DNA of 64,000 bases, taken from Nitrospirota bacterium. GTDB taxonomy: Bacteria > Nitrospirota > Nitrospiria > Nitrospirales > Nitrospiraceae. The notes beneath the pieces were generated by a model that was given only the letters and a program-made list of their open reading frames with translations, did no database searches and was not told the DNA's origin. Both the position numbers and the translations under genes were made by a program. The stretch is taken from contig JAUXQT010000003.1 of assembly GCA_030682135.1 (NCBI GenBank), positions 42,484 to 106,483 of the forward strand, given 5' to 3'. Within the stretch, counting starts at the first letter, position 1. Every line of letters starts with the position of its first letter. Below are positions 1 to 8,600 of the stretch, one piece after another.

Positions 1-3000
1 ACAGGAAGATGCAGACGAGCTGCCAGCTCACTGCCCATTGTCGGCCCGATGCTTTCCATCCAGCCAAGCACGATGGCATCGAACGTCGTCTCATCGCCTC
101 CCGCCAGTGCTGCTTCGACTTGAGCCTGATGTTCCTTCGCAACCCATCCCCTAGCCTCTCGCCCCGCGCCCCGCGCCACCAGCTCAATTGCCCGCCCTTC
201 CTCAATCAATCTCGGCAGATGAATCGCCCAGTCCTTGAGTTCCTCGACCGGCAGCCAGACCAACGTGAGCAAGGCATCGTGCAATTCATCCGGATCGCGC
301 ACGACGGGCCAGGATTCGCGCTGCACTTCCTCAATGGCCGCAGGGTCTAACGCCCCGACCTCGCCGGCCAACTGAGCCGGCAGCGTGCGCCGCATCTCCA
401 CTGCCCGCGCGCGCCGCTCTTCCAGCGGTGCATCGTCGAGAAACGCATAGGGGTTGGCATTCAAGATCTCGTGCGAGAACGGCGAGGGAATCGGCGTATC
501 GACCGCCACACAACGAATGGCCCCTGCTTCAATCTGCTTGAGAATTGCCGTCAACCCGTCGAGATCCATCGCCTCCGTGAAACAATCCCGCAGGGTCTCG
601 TTCACAAGCGGATGATCCGGAATCTGGCGAGTCCGTTCGCCGACGATATTGTCCTGACAGGCGATGGCATCGGGGAAGACGGCGCCGAGCAGATCCTCCG
701 CCTTCATCCGTTGAATCTGCGGGGGCACTTTGTTGCCGTGAGAGAACCGCAGCAACAGCAAGGCACGACTGACATTCCAGCGCCAGCGGGTCGTAAACAT
801 CGGGGCCTGAAGCACGGCGGGCAGCAGGACCTCGCGAAGCGTCTGGCTATGCAGGAAGCCGAACACCGAATCGAGCGGAAAACTGTGCTTTTCGCCCAGC
901 GAGATCACAATCCCGTTGTCGGTCGCCGCCGCTTGCAGTTCGAAATCGAACGTCACGCAAAATCGCTTCCGCAAGGCGAGGCCCCAAGCCCGGTTGATCC
1001 GCCCGCCGAAGGGCGTGTGCAAGACGAGCTGCATCCCGCCGCTTTCATCGAAGAACCGTTCCGCCACGATCGTCTGTTGGGTCGGGACCGTTCCGAGCAC
1101 CGCGATTCCCGCGGCGATGTAGGCGACAGCTTGCTCCGCACCACGTTGGTCAAGCGCACATTCTTGTCGCAACCAGGCAAGTACCGAGTACTGAGTGCTG
1201 AGTGCTGAGTGTTCGGAACTGACGCCTGAGGAAAGGGCTCGCTCGGCAATTGCCTGCCGCAGCGCTGCCACTTCGGCCGACAGTTCTGCCGTGCGCGACG
1301 GCGCTTCGCCACGCCAGAAGGGAATATTGGGCGGTGCCCCTTGCGCGTCTTCCACCCGCACCTTGCCTCTCTCAATGCCCTTGATGCGCCAGGAGGTGTT
1401 GCCCAGCAACATGATATCGCCGGTCAGACTCTCCACCGCAAAGTCTTCATCGACCGACCCCACAACCGTGCCGTCTGGTTCCGCGACGACTGCATAGTTC
1501 GCCGTGTCAGGGATGGCCCCGCCGGATGTGATCGCCGCCAGTCGCGCCCCTCGCCGGCCTTTGATGCGACGATTGATCCGATCGTGAAACAGATAGGCCT
1601 GCCCCCGCCCGCGATTGGTCGCAATCCCATCCGCCAACATCTTCAGCACCTGATCGAAATCCGAGCGAGCCAAGTCCCGATAGGGATCGGCCCGCCGGCA
1701 GAGATCGAACAGATCGTCCTCTTCCCAGGTCTGGGTTGCCGCGGCTGCCACTATCTGCTGCGCCAAAATATCGAGCGGAGCCGGAGGCACGGCGATGCGA
1801 TCCAGAACTCCTGTCCGAATCGCACGCATCAGCGCCGCACATTCGAGCAAGTCGTCCCTCGTCATCGCAAAGAGACGGCCCTTGGGAATGGCCTTGATCC
1901 AGTGACCGGCCCGGCCGACCCGCTGCAGACAGGTGGCAATCGCACGGGGCGAACCGATCTGACAGACAAGGTCCACGGCCCCAATATCGATGCCGAGTTC
2001 GAGCGAGGCCGTGGCGACGACGACGCGCGTTTTGCCGCTCTTGAGCCGTTCTTCAGCCGACAAGCGAATCTGGCGCGAGAGGCTGCCATGGTGCGCCGCC
2101 ACGGCATCGGCGCCTAAGTCTACTAGTCGTTCTTCCAGGAAGTGCGAGACTCGTTCTGCGAGGCGTCTCGTATTGACGAAAACCAGGGTCGAGCGATGCT
2201 GCCGGACCAGTTCGGCGACACGATCGTAGATATCCGCCCAGATCGCATTTGTCGCCACAGCGCTCAATTCGTCCTTCGGCACCTCCACCGCCAGATCCAT
2301 CTCGCGCTTGTGCCCTATGTCGATGATGTTGCAGGGAGCCGTGAGGAACGAAGGGATACAGGCTGAAGGTTCACGATTACCGACCAGGAACTGTGCCACG
2401 ACTTCGATGGGCCGCTGCGTCGCAGAGAGTCCGATCCTTTGAGGCTTCGTGAGGGTCAGCGCTTCCAATCGCTCCAACGATAGAGCCAAGTGGGCTCCTC
2501 GTTTATTCGGCGCCACGGCATGGATTTCATCGACGATCACGGTTCGGACCGTCTGAAGAAGTCGGCGGCTCTTCTCCGCGGTTAACAAAATATAGAGCGA
2601 CTCCGGGGTCGTGACGAGAATATGGGGTGGCCGCTTGAGCATCTGCTGGCGCTCAGCCATCGGCGTATCGCCGGTACGGACCAGCACACGAAGTTCCGGC
2701 ATCAAGAGCCCTGCAGACAAGGCTGCGTTTCCTATTTCAACGAGCGGCTGTTGAAGGTTTTTCTGGATGTCGTTGCTGAGCGCTTTCAGCGGCGAGACAT
2801 ACAACACTTGCGTATGGTCGTCGAGTTCACGCGCCAGGGCCTGTTTGAAGAGGTGGTCGATGCAGGAGAGAAAGGCGGCGAAGGTCTTACCGGACCCGGT
2901 CGGCGCGGCGATCAACACATCGCCACCGGATTGAATGGCGGGCCAAGCCTGCACTTGCACATCGGTCGGCCGACCAACCTGAGCCTGAAACCATTCGGCG

Positions 3001-3029
3001 ATGAGAGGATGGAAGAGAGAGAGCGGCAT
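1..3029 (-). CDS. Lhr-type DEAD/DEAH-box ATP-dependent helicase (3' end outside window)
   Basis: About 1,009 N-terminal residues are present; no stop is met before the left edge. Walker A APTGSGKT is at residues 42-49, followed by VSPLKAL, DEIH (motif II), SAT (motif III) and, in the second RecA domain, QRVGRAGH (motif VI). The rest matches the winged-helix and DEAD-associated region of the Lhr family, SF2 helicases linked to DNA repair. The ATG at 3029 lacks a clear Shine-Dalgarno, but similarity to the truncated copy at 9922-10107 begins exactly there. Around 1181-1220 the frame runs through a tandem word repeat (see finding). Family confident; full length unknown. Confidence 0.93.
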   Translation of the reverse strand, partial: MPLSLFHPLIAEWFQAQVGRPTDVQVQAWPAIQSGGDVLIAAPTGSGKTFAAFLSCIDHLFKQALARELDDHTQVLYVSPLKALSNDIQKNLQQPLVEIGNAALSAGLLMPELRVLVRTGDTPMAERQQMLKRPPHILVTTPESLYILLTAEKSRRLLQTVRTVIVDEIHAVAPNKRGAHLALSLERLEALTLTKPQRIGLSATQRPIEVVAQFLVGNREPSACIPSFLTAPCNIIDIGHKREMDLAVEVPKDELSAVATNAIWADIYDRVAELVRQHRSTLVFVNTRRLAERVSHFLEERLVDLGADAVAAHHGSLSRQIRLSAEERLKSGKTRVVVATASLELGIDIGAVDLVCQIGSPRAIATCLQRVGRAGHWIKAIPKGRLFAMTRDDLLECAALMRAIRTGVLDRIAVPPAPLDILAQQIVAAAATQTWEEDDLFDLCRRADPYRDLARSDFDQVLKMLADGIATNRGRGQAYLFHDRINRRIKGRRGARLAAITSGGAIPDTANYAVVAEPDGTVVGSVDEDFAVESLTGDIMLLGNTSWRIKGIERGKVRVEDAQGAPPNIPFWRGEAPSRTAELSAEVAALRQAIAERALSSGVSSEHSALSTQYSVLAWLRQECALDQRGAEQAVAYIAAGIAVLGTVPTQQTIVAERFFDESGGMQLVLHTPFGGRINRAWGLALRKRFCVTFDFELQAAATDNGIVISLGEKHSFPLDSVFGFLHSQTLREVLLPAVLQAPMFTTRWRWNVSRALLLLRFSHGNKVPPQIQRMKAEDLLGAVFPDAIACQDNIVGERTRQIPDHPLVNETLRDCFTEAMDLDGLTAILKQIEAGAIRCVAVDTPIPSPFSHEILNANPYAFLDDAPLEERRARAVEMRRTLPAQLAGEVGALDPAAIEEVQRESWPVVRDPDELHDALLTLVWLPVEELKDWAIHLPRLIEEGRAIELVARGAGREARGWVAKEHQAQVEAALAGGDETTFDAIVLGWMESIGPTMGSELAARLHLP
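1181..1220. repeat. In-frame tandem microrepeat inside lhr
   Basis: The 7-mer gagtgct and its variants (gagtact, gagtgtt) recur in tandem about four times. Read on the minus strand it encodes a Ser/Ala/Leu/Tyr-rich stretch without breaking the helicase frame. It resembles the intergenic microrepeats elsewhere in this window, so it was probably inserted or expanded inside the gene. Confidence 0.6.
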
Positions 3030-3201
3030 CGGCGATATTTTAACATGCGCAGGAGCGGCGCTCTACGTGGCTGACAGCCTCCCATCTCTTCGATCTCTGG
3101 GAGGCCTCAAGTCCCTACATCGTTGACCGATAAAGCAACGGAGAAACCTCAACATCTCAATGTCGCGATGCACTGTCACGGCCTTCCACACAAGGACGAT
3201 C

Positions 3202-3633
3202 ATGAAGGAACCGGCACAAGCCACGACCGCAGCCAAATCCTCGACCAAACGGGGCAACATTCTCTCCATCATCGTCATCCTGCTCGCGTTCGGCATGATC
3301 GGAGGCGTGCTCTCCGCCATCAACAGCACCCCTTCCTGCCCTGATGAATTAATCGGCTCCTGGACCACGACCGCGCAGGGCTACGACGACAAGGTACTCT
3401 TGATCACCCGGAAAGGGATCGTGTTCAGCGCGGGAGAGGACGCGGTCGAGGGGCTGGCCGTTCGGGGATTACAGGCCATGCCGGATGAATCGGGAATATT
3501 CTATACCATCACCTACGGCACCTCGAGAAGCGATGAGCAAGTCTTGTCCTTTCACTATCACCCTCGCAGGCACACCATCACCTTCAACAACCAATCGCAT
3601 CTGGTCTGGACCAGAAAAACGGTGGAGTCCTGA
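3202..3633 (+). CDS. Small membrane-anchored protein, first gene of the HAMP/pseudopilin operon
   Basis: A 143-residue protein from the ATG at 3202; an ATG at 3160 gives a less natural N-terminus. A basic Thr/Ser-rich start precedes one hydrophobic segment at about residues 20-40, then a soluble domain of about 100 residues with one Cys and beta-rich character, presumably outside the cytoplasmic membrane. I recognise no family. Its stop overlaps the start of the next gene (TGATG), so it is probably translationally coupled to the HAMP proteins and kinase downstream and may be an accessory of that sensory complex. Confidence 0.75.
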   Translation: MKEPAQATTAAKSSTKRGNILSIIVILLAFGMIGGVLSAINSTPSCPDELIGSWTTTAQGYDDKVLLITRKGIVFSAGEDAVEGLAVRGLQAMPDESGIFYTITYGTSRSDEQVLSFHYHPRRHTITFNNQSHLVWTRKTVES

Positions 3634-4298
3634 TGGCCCGCTTCAAGCGCCGACAGCTGTTCGTCCACCCGCTTCAGCATTGGTTCGTGGTCACGGCAGT
3701 CATTTACTTTGCCTGCCTGTTACTCGTGCTGTACGGCATCGTGTTCCTTCCGATGGTCCAGTCTCTGGATGACCCCTCCGTCACATGGCAGGAGCGGGCT
3801 CAGGTGGCGTCTCAATTCCTCGACTTTAATGCCAGGGTCTGGCCCTGGCTGCTCGTGACGTTCCTCGGACTCCTCCTCCATTCCATCTACGTCATGCACC
3901 GCATTGCCGGTCCCCTCTATCGCTTTACGGCGCTCTTCCAGTCGGTTGGAGCCGGCCATTTACATCTGCGGGCCCACCTCCGCGAACACGATTATCTCCA
4001 TCGGGAAGCACGGGACTTCAACGCGATGCTGGACCGGCTGGAGCAGAAGATCGAAACCTTGAACCTGCATTGTGCCGCTGTCACAGAGGCCTACGAGGAT
4101 GTGGCGCTGCTTGTGCGAGGAAAATCACCGGGCCACGCGAATGCCGCACTCGCGAAGCTCGAAACAGAACTCCACCAGTTCAGAACCAGCATTGATGCAT
4201 TCACGGTACAAGCCCTGCCGCCGCCACGAGAACAACAAGGGGTCGACTCCGCCGCTCCTGGTGCCATGGATTCACCGGCTAATACGAAAGCCGCATGA
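3633..4298 (+). CDS. HAMP-domain membrane protein without output domain
   Basis: A 221-residue protein with two membrane segments (about 19-41 and 70-88) separated by a short loop of about 28 residues, then a HAMP-like linker (about 89-140, containing AGPLYR), a coiled coil to about 180 and a Pro-rich tail. No kinase, cyclase or methyl-accepting domain follows, so it can only be a structural or adaptor sensor. It is a tandem paralogue of the first 230 residues of the next gene: both share HPLQ, LDD, WQE, WPW and AGPLYR at matching positions. It overlaps its neighbours on both sides (TGATG and ATGA). Confidence 0.8.
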   Translation: MARFKRRQLFVHPLQHWFVVTAVIYFACLLLVLYGIVFLPMVQSLDDPSVTWQERAQVASQFLDFNARVWPWLLVTFLGLLLHSIYVMHRIAGPLYRFTALFQSVGAGHLHLRAHLREHDYLHREARDFNAMLDRLEQKIETLNLHCAAVTEAYEDVALLVRGKSPGHANAALAKLETELHQFRTSIDAFTVQALPPPREQQGVDSAAPGAMDSPANTKAA

Positions 4299-5653
4299 CC
4301 ATGAGCCGACTGTACTATGCGGGGAATACACCGACAGATGCCGCCCATTCTCCATCGGGGGAAGCTCCATCGGGAGACCGTCCCACCAGCCAAGTCCAAG
4401 CCGGACCTGGAATTCAGCCTTTTCACCGGCGACGATGGGCCATAGTCCATCCGCTTCAGATTCGCATGCTCACCATTGTGCTCGCCTATTCACTGACGAT
4501 CCTCGTCATGTTGGCCATTCCCCTGTTCTCCCCTTTGATGCAGGGGCTCGACGATCGAACACTCCCCTGGCAAGAGAAGGCCCTCATCGCCAACAATTTG
4601 CTCGACCTGCATGACAGGTATTGGCCCTGGGCGCTCGGCGCCGTCCTCGTGCTCCTGATCCATTGCGCCCACTCCATGCTGGCCATGTATCATGTTGCAG
4701 GCCCCCTCTATCGCCTGAAGACCGTATTCCTGCAAATCGGCCAGGGCAACCTCTCGATCAGAACGACGCTTCGGAAAGGGGATTTCCTGACCCCTGAAGC
4801 GGACCTCGTCAATCAGATGACCGCGCAACTCCAGGCGAAAATTACCTCGATCAAGACGGCACAAGCGGCGGTCGCCCTCGACATCGGCCAATTGCATCAA
4901 GCCGTCACGGCCATGGACAACCCAGGACTCACCGCACTCGTGAGGAAGACGGAACGGGATCTGGCAGAGATGCAGTCTTCGCTCGACACGTTTAGAACTG
5001 ACCGAGGCTTCACCCTCATTGAACTTATGCTCGCCGTGGCCATCGTCGGAGTCCTGAGCAGCCTGGCGATCCCCAACTATCTGGGTTTTCTTGAGAAGGC
5101 CCGTATTGCCAGGACCGTGGCCGAGATGAACGGGGTCGCGAAGGAAATTTACGGCTACGCGCACCCCGATGGACAATATCCCGATAGCTTAGCGCAGATA
5201 GGCTGGGACCAGCGGCTAGACCCTTGGGGTAATCCCTACCAGTACTACCGGCTCAATTGCGCGAATCCGGCCTTCAGCCGTCTCGACCCCATCGCACCGT
5301 CTGGCAATGAGGCTGATGGGCTCATCATTCCTGCAAGCCATTACCCTCCGTACCACCCGGCCCGCCTCTCTCTCGCAGTAGATACGGGCAGTCATCAGAG
5401 TCTCATCCGGCTTGTTGCTCAAGGTGGCAACTCGGGCAACGGAGGTGGTAACGGGGGGGGAGGGGGGCCTCCCTGCGGCAGCATCGGACATGCGAGGAAG
5501 GACCGATTCCTGGTGCCGATCAACTCGGACTTCGACCTCTACAGCATGGGAAAAGACGGACAATCTGTCGGTCCATTAACAGCACAAAAGAGTCACGATG
5601 ACGTCATTCGGGCCAACGATGGCGGGTATTACGGCTTGGCCTCCAATTTTTAA
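4295..5653 (+). CDS. Fusion of HAMP membrane protein and GspG-like pseudopilin
   Basis: A 452-residue protein. Residues 1-230 repeat the preceding HAMP protein (membrane segments about 59-81 and 110-128, HAMP about 129-180, coiled coil). A type IV prepilin signal follows directly: RGFTLIEL with cleavage expected between Gly238 and Phe239, Glu243 as the mature Glu5, and a hydrophobic helix to about 262. The C-terminal part has DPWGNPYQY and DLYSMGKDG, matching the end of type II secretion GspG pseudopilins, interrupted by a Gly-rich loop. An in-frame ATG at 4969 would give a 12-residue leader, so the pilin could also be made separately. Downstream lies a hybrid kinase, 12 bp away. Confidence 0.85.
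   Translation: MTMSRLYYAGNTPTDAAHSPSGEAPSGDRPTSQVQAGPGIQPFHRRRWAIVHPLQIRMLTIVLAYSLTILVMLAIPLFSPLMQGLDDRTLPWQEKALIANNLLDLHDRYWPWALGAVLVLLIHCAHSMLAMYHVAGPLYRLKTVFLQIGQGNLSIRTTLRKGDFLTPEADLVNQMTAQLQAKITSIKTAQAAVALDIGQLHQAVTAMDNPGLTALVRKTERDLAEMQSSLDTFRTDRGFTLIELMLAVAIVGVLSSLAIPNYLGFLEKARIARTVAEMNGVAKEIYGYAHPDGQYPDSLAQIGWDQRLDPWGNPYQYYRLNCANPAFSRLDPIAPSGNEADGLIIPASHYPPYHPARLSLAVDTGSHQSLIRLVAQGGNSGNGGGNGGGGGPPCGSIGHARKDRFLVPINSDFDLYSMGKDGQSVGPLTAQKSHDDVIRANDGGYYGLASNF
5453..5467 (+). repeat. Poly-G tract (G8-A-G6) in the pseudopilin
   Basis: Eight and then six consecutive G residues encode part of the Gly loop of the pseudopilin. The present frame is the productive one, because the GspG-like C-terminus follows in frame. 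Such tracts are prone to slippage and to base-calling error. Confidence 0.8.
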
Positions 5654-5665
5654 GATGCCGCGATT

Positions 5666-8600
5666 ATGACGACCGCCTTTTCCCTTTCGCTATTCCACAG
5701 TCGCGTCGCACGCCGCATTGTCGGGCTCTTCGTCCTCTGTGCCCTGATTCCAACGTCGATCCTTGGATGGATTGCATACAGCCAGGTCACAGATCAGCTG
5801 ATTCTGCAAGCGTCAGCCCGTCTCAGACAGGAGAGCAAGGCTCAAGGGATGGTCATCTACGACCACCTCCTCTCACTGAAAGCCGATCTCGATCGCACGG
5901 CCGCAACATTGTCCACAGAGAGTCCCGTCACGCAGGACAAGACGATCACGGCTTCGGTCAAGGAACTGGGCCACCGATTCCGCGAACTCCGACTGCTCAC
6001 ATACGGCAGCCCGGATCGTCACCATTTGAACGATGAGCAACTGAAACACCTTCGAGCCGGCAAGACACTGTTACGGTTCCAGCCGACACCCGACCAGTCC
6101 ACTGGGATGGCGATGATCCGAGCGGTCAACCGGGATCAGTTGGAAGCGGGACTGCTGTCAGCCCAGGTTGACGTCACCCTGCTCTGGAGCGCACAGGTGA
6201 AAGAAACCCTGCCGTCCGATACGGATCTCGTCGTCGAGGATCAAGGACGGCGGGCTCTCTATTCAACCTTTCCGCGCCAAATCAATCTACCGGACTTCCG
6301 CAGGCAGGACCTTGCCGCTCCCATGACGGACGCGTTTGTGTGGCAGACTGGCGGCCACGAGTACATCGCGGGAGTCTGGACGATTCCATTGCGATACCTG
6401 TTTCTCGCGGATCCCTGGATCATCGCGCTGAGCCAATCCAAAGAATCCACGTTAGCGCCAGTCGACCAATTTCGTCACACCTTCTTGCTGGTCATCGCCT
6501 CGGCATTGACGGTCGTGCTGCTGCTCAGCCTCTCGCAAATCCGCCGGCAGCTCCAGCCCCTGACGCTCTTACAGGAAGGCACCGCCCGTCTCGCCGGAGG
6601 AGACTTTACCACTCGCGTCACGGTGGCCAGCCACGATGAATTCGAAGATCTGGCGGCCTCCTTCAACAACATGACCGGCACACTCAGCCGGCAATTCCAC
6701 CTCTTGGAAACCCTCTCCGCGATCAGTCATGCCATCCTGTCCAGTCACGAACCGACGGCGATGATGAAAATCCTCCAATCCAGGATCTCCGAAACCATTG
6801 CCTGCGACGCGATCGGCTTGACCTTGATCGATCCTGACCAACACAGACCTGCCATGATGTCCCTGCGGCATCTGACCGGGCCATCCGAGCATGAGATCAC
6901 AGAGCGTGCCTGTCAATTCTCGACCGGCGACCTCGCCCACCTGCAAGCCCACCCACACCATGTGATGGTATCGCCGCCCGCCTTGCCAGGCTATCTCGCG
7001 GCGATGGCTCGGCCCGGACTTTCCTCCTTCGCCATCTTTCCGATTCTTGTGAACCATGAGGTGGACGGCACGCTGATCCTCGCGTACCGCGAGGGGAACG
7101 AACCCTCGACTAACGATATGGCCTATGCCCGCCGCCTGGCCGATCAAGTCGCCGTCGCCCTCACGAACAGCCGGGCCATTGAATCGCGCATACGTGCCCA
7201 GGTGGAGTTGGTGGGAGCCGTCGATGCCAAGCACCAAGCCGAAGAACGGGCCGATGTGCTCCAGGCCGCCAACCGGTCGCTGGAAGCGAAGGAAGAACGG
7301 CTGCGGCAGCAACAGAGCGCCATGCTGGCGCTCGTGAAAGACCGCACCGTCTACGAAGGCTCTCTTGGAGAGACTGCCAGACAGGTCACCGCCACCGCAG
7401 CCCAGGCGCTTACCGTGGAGCGAGCCAGTATATGGATCTTTGCCGCCCCGGCGCGGGCCCTCTACTGCCTCGACAGCTATGAGCGCACCGTGGGTCGCCA
7501 CAGCCCTGAGGACAAACTCACAAGAGCGCTCTATCCTCATTATTTCGACGCGCTGGAGCGCGAGAGCCTCCTGGTTGCGGCCCAGGCCGAACACAGCGAG
7601 CACTTCAAGGAGTTGGCCACAGGGGTTCTTGCGCCGCGACTCGTGACCTCACGATTGGATGCCCCCTTCAAGACCAATGGTGAATTAACCGGAGTGGTGT
7701 CGTTCGAACATGTCGGCCCTCCACGAGACTGGGCGCTCGACGAACAACAGTTTGCTCAGGCGCTCGCCAATTTCATGACGCTCGTCCTGGAGGCGACCCG
7801 CCGCAGCGAGGCGGAACAAGCGCTCGCGATGGCCAAGACCGCGGCAGAAGAGGCGACCAAGGCCAAGGCAGAGTTTCTGGCCAACATGAGTCATGAGATC
7901 CGTACGCCCATGAATGGGGTGATCGGCATGACCGAGATCCTCGCCCGCACCTCTCTCTCCGAAACACAACGCCACTATGTGGAGACCATTCACAACTCAG
8001 GGGACACACTGTTGACCCTCATCAACGACATTCTCGACTTTTCCAAGATTGAAGCCGGCAAGCTGGACATCGAAACGACCGCGCTCGACCTCAGAGAGGT
8101 GGTCGAACGCACCGCGGAGCAGCTCGCCGAGCGCGCACAGCGAAAAGGCCTGCAGCTGCTAGTGCTGTATGAATCGTCTGTTCCCACCGCCGTCCTCGGC
8201 GATTCCACTCGTATCCGTCAGATCCTCACAAATCTCATGAGCAATGCCATCAAATTTACCCAGCAGGGCGATGTGAGCGTGCTCGTCACCGTCGATCGAC
8301 CCCAGTCCGGAGACACCGGCCCTCCCACCATCATGCTCGCCGTCTCAGATACGGGGTCCGGCATCAGCCCGGAGGGCCAGGCGAAACTCTTCCAATCCTT
8401 CTCCCAAGTGGACGGGTCCTCGACAAGGGTCCATGGCGGAACCGGGCTGGGACTCAGTATTTGCAAGCAGCTGAGCGAATTGATGGGCGGCACGATCGGC
8501 GTACAAAGCCTGATCGGACAGGGCAGTACGTTTTGGGTCACGCTCCCGTTACCGTTGCAGTCCGGCTCCGGCGCACTGAACGCACCGCGTCCCTCACTCG

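Noticed and set aside
1341..2117. A 258-codon plus-strand frame
   Set aside because: It is antisense to the Lhr helicase, whose minus-strand frame is unbroken with all motifs.
5453..5467. Poly-G tract as proof of a frameshift in the fusion
   Set aside because: The frame after it gives the expected GspG-like end, so no error is needed.
6569..7603. A 344-codon open frame on the minus strand
   Set aside because: It lies wholly inside the hybrid kinase, whose domains are clear; no family in the antisense product.
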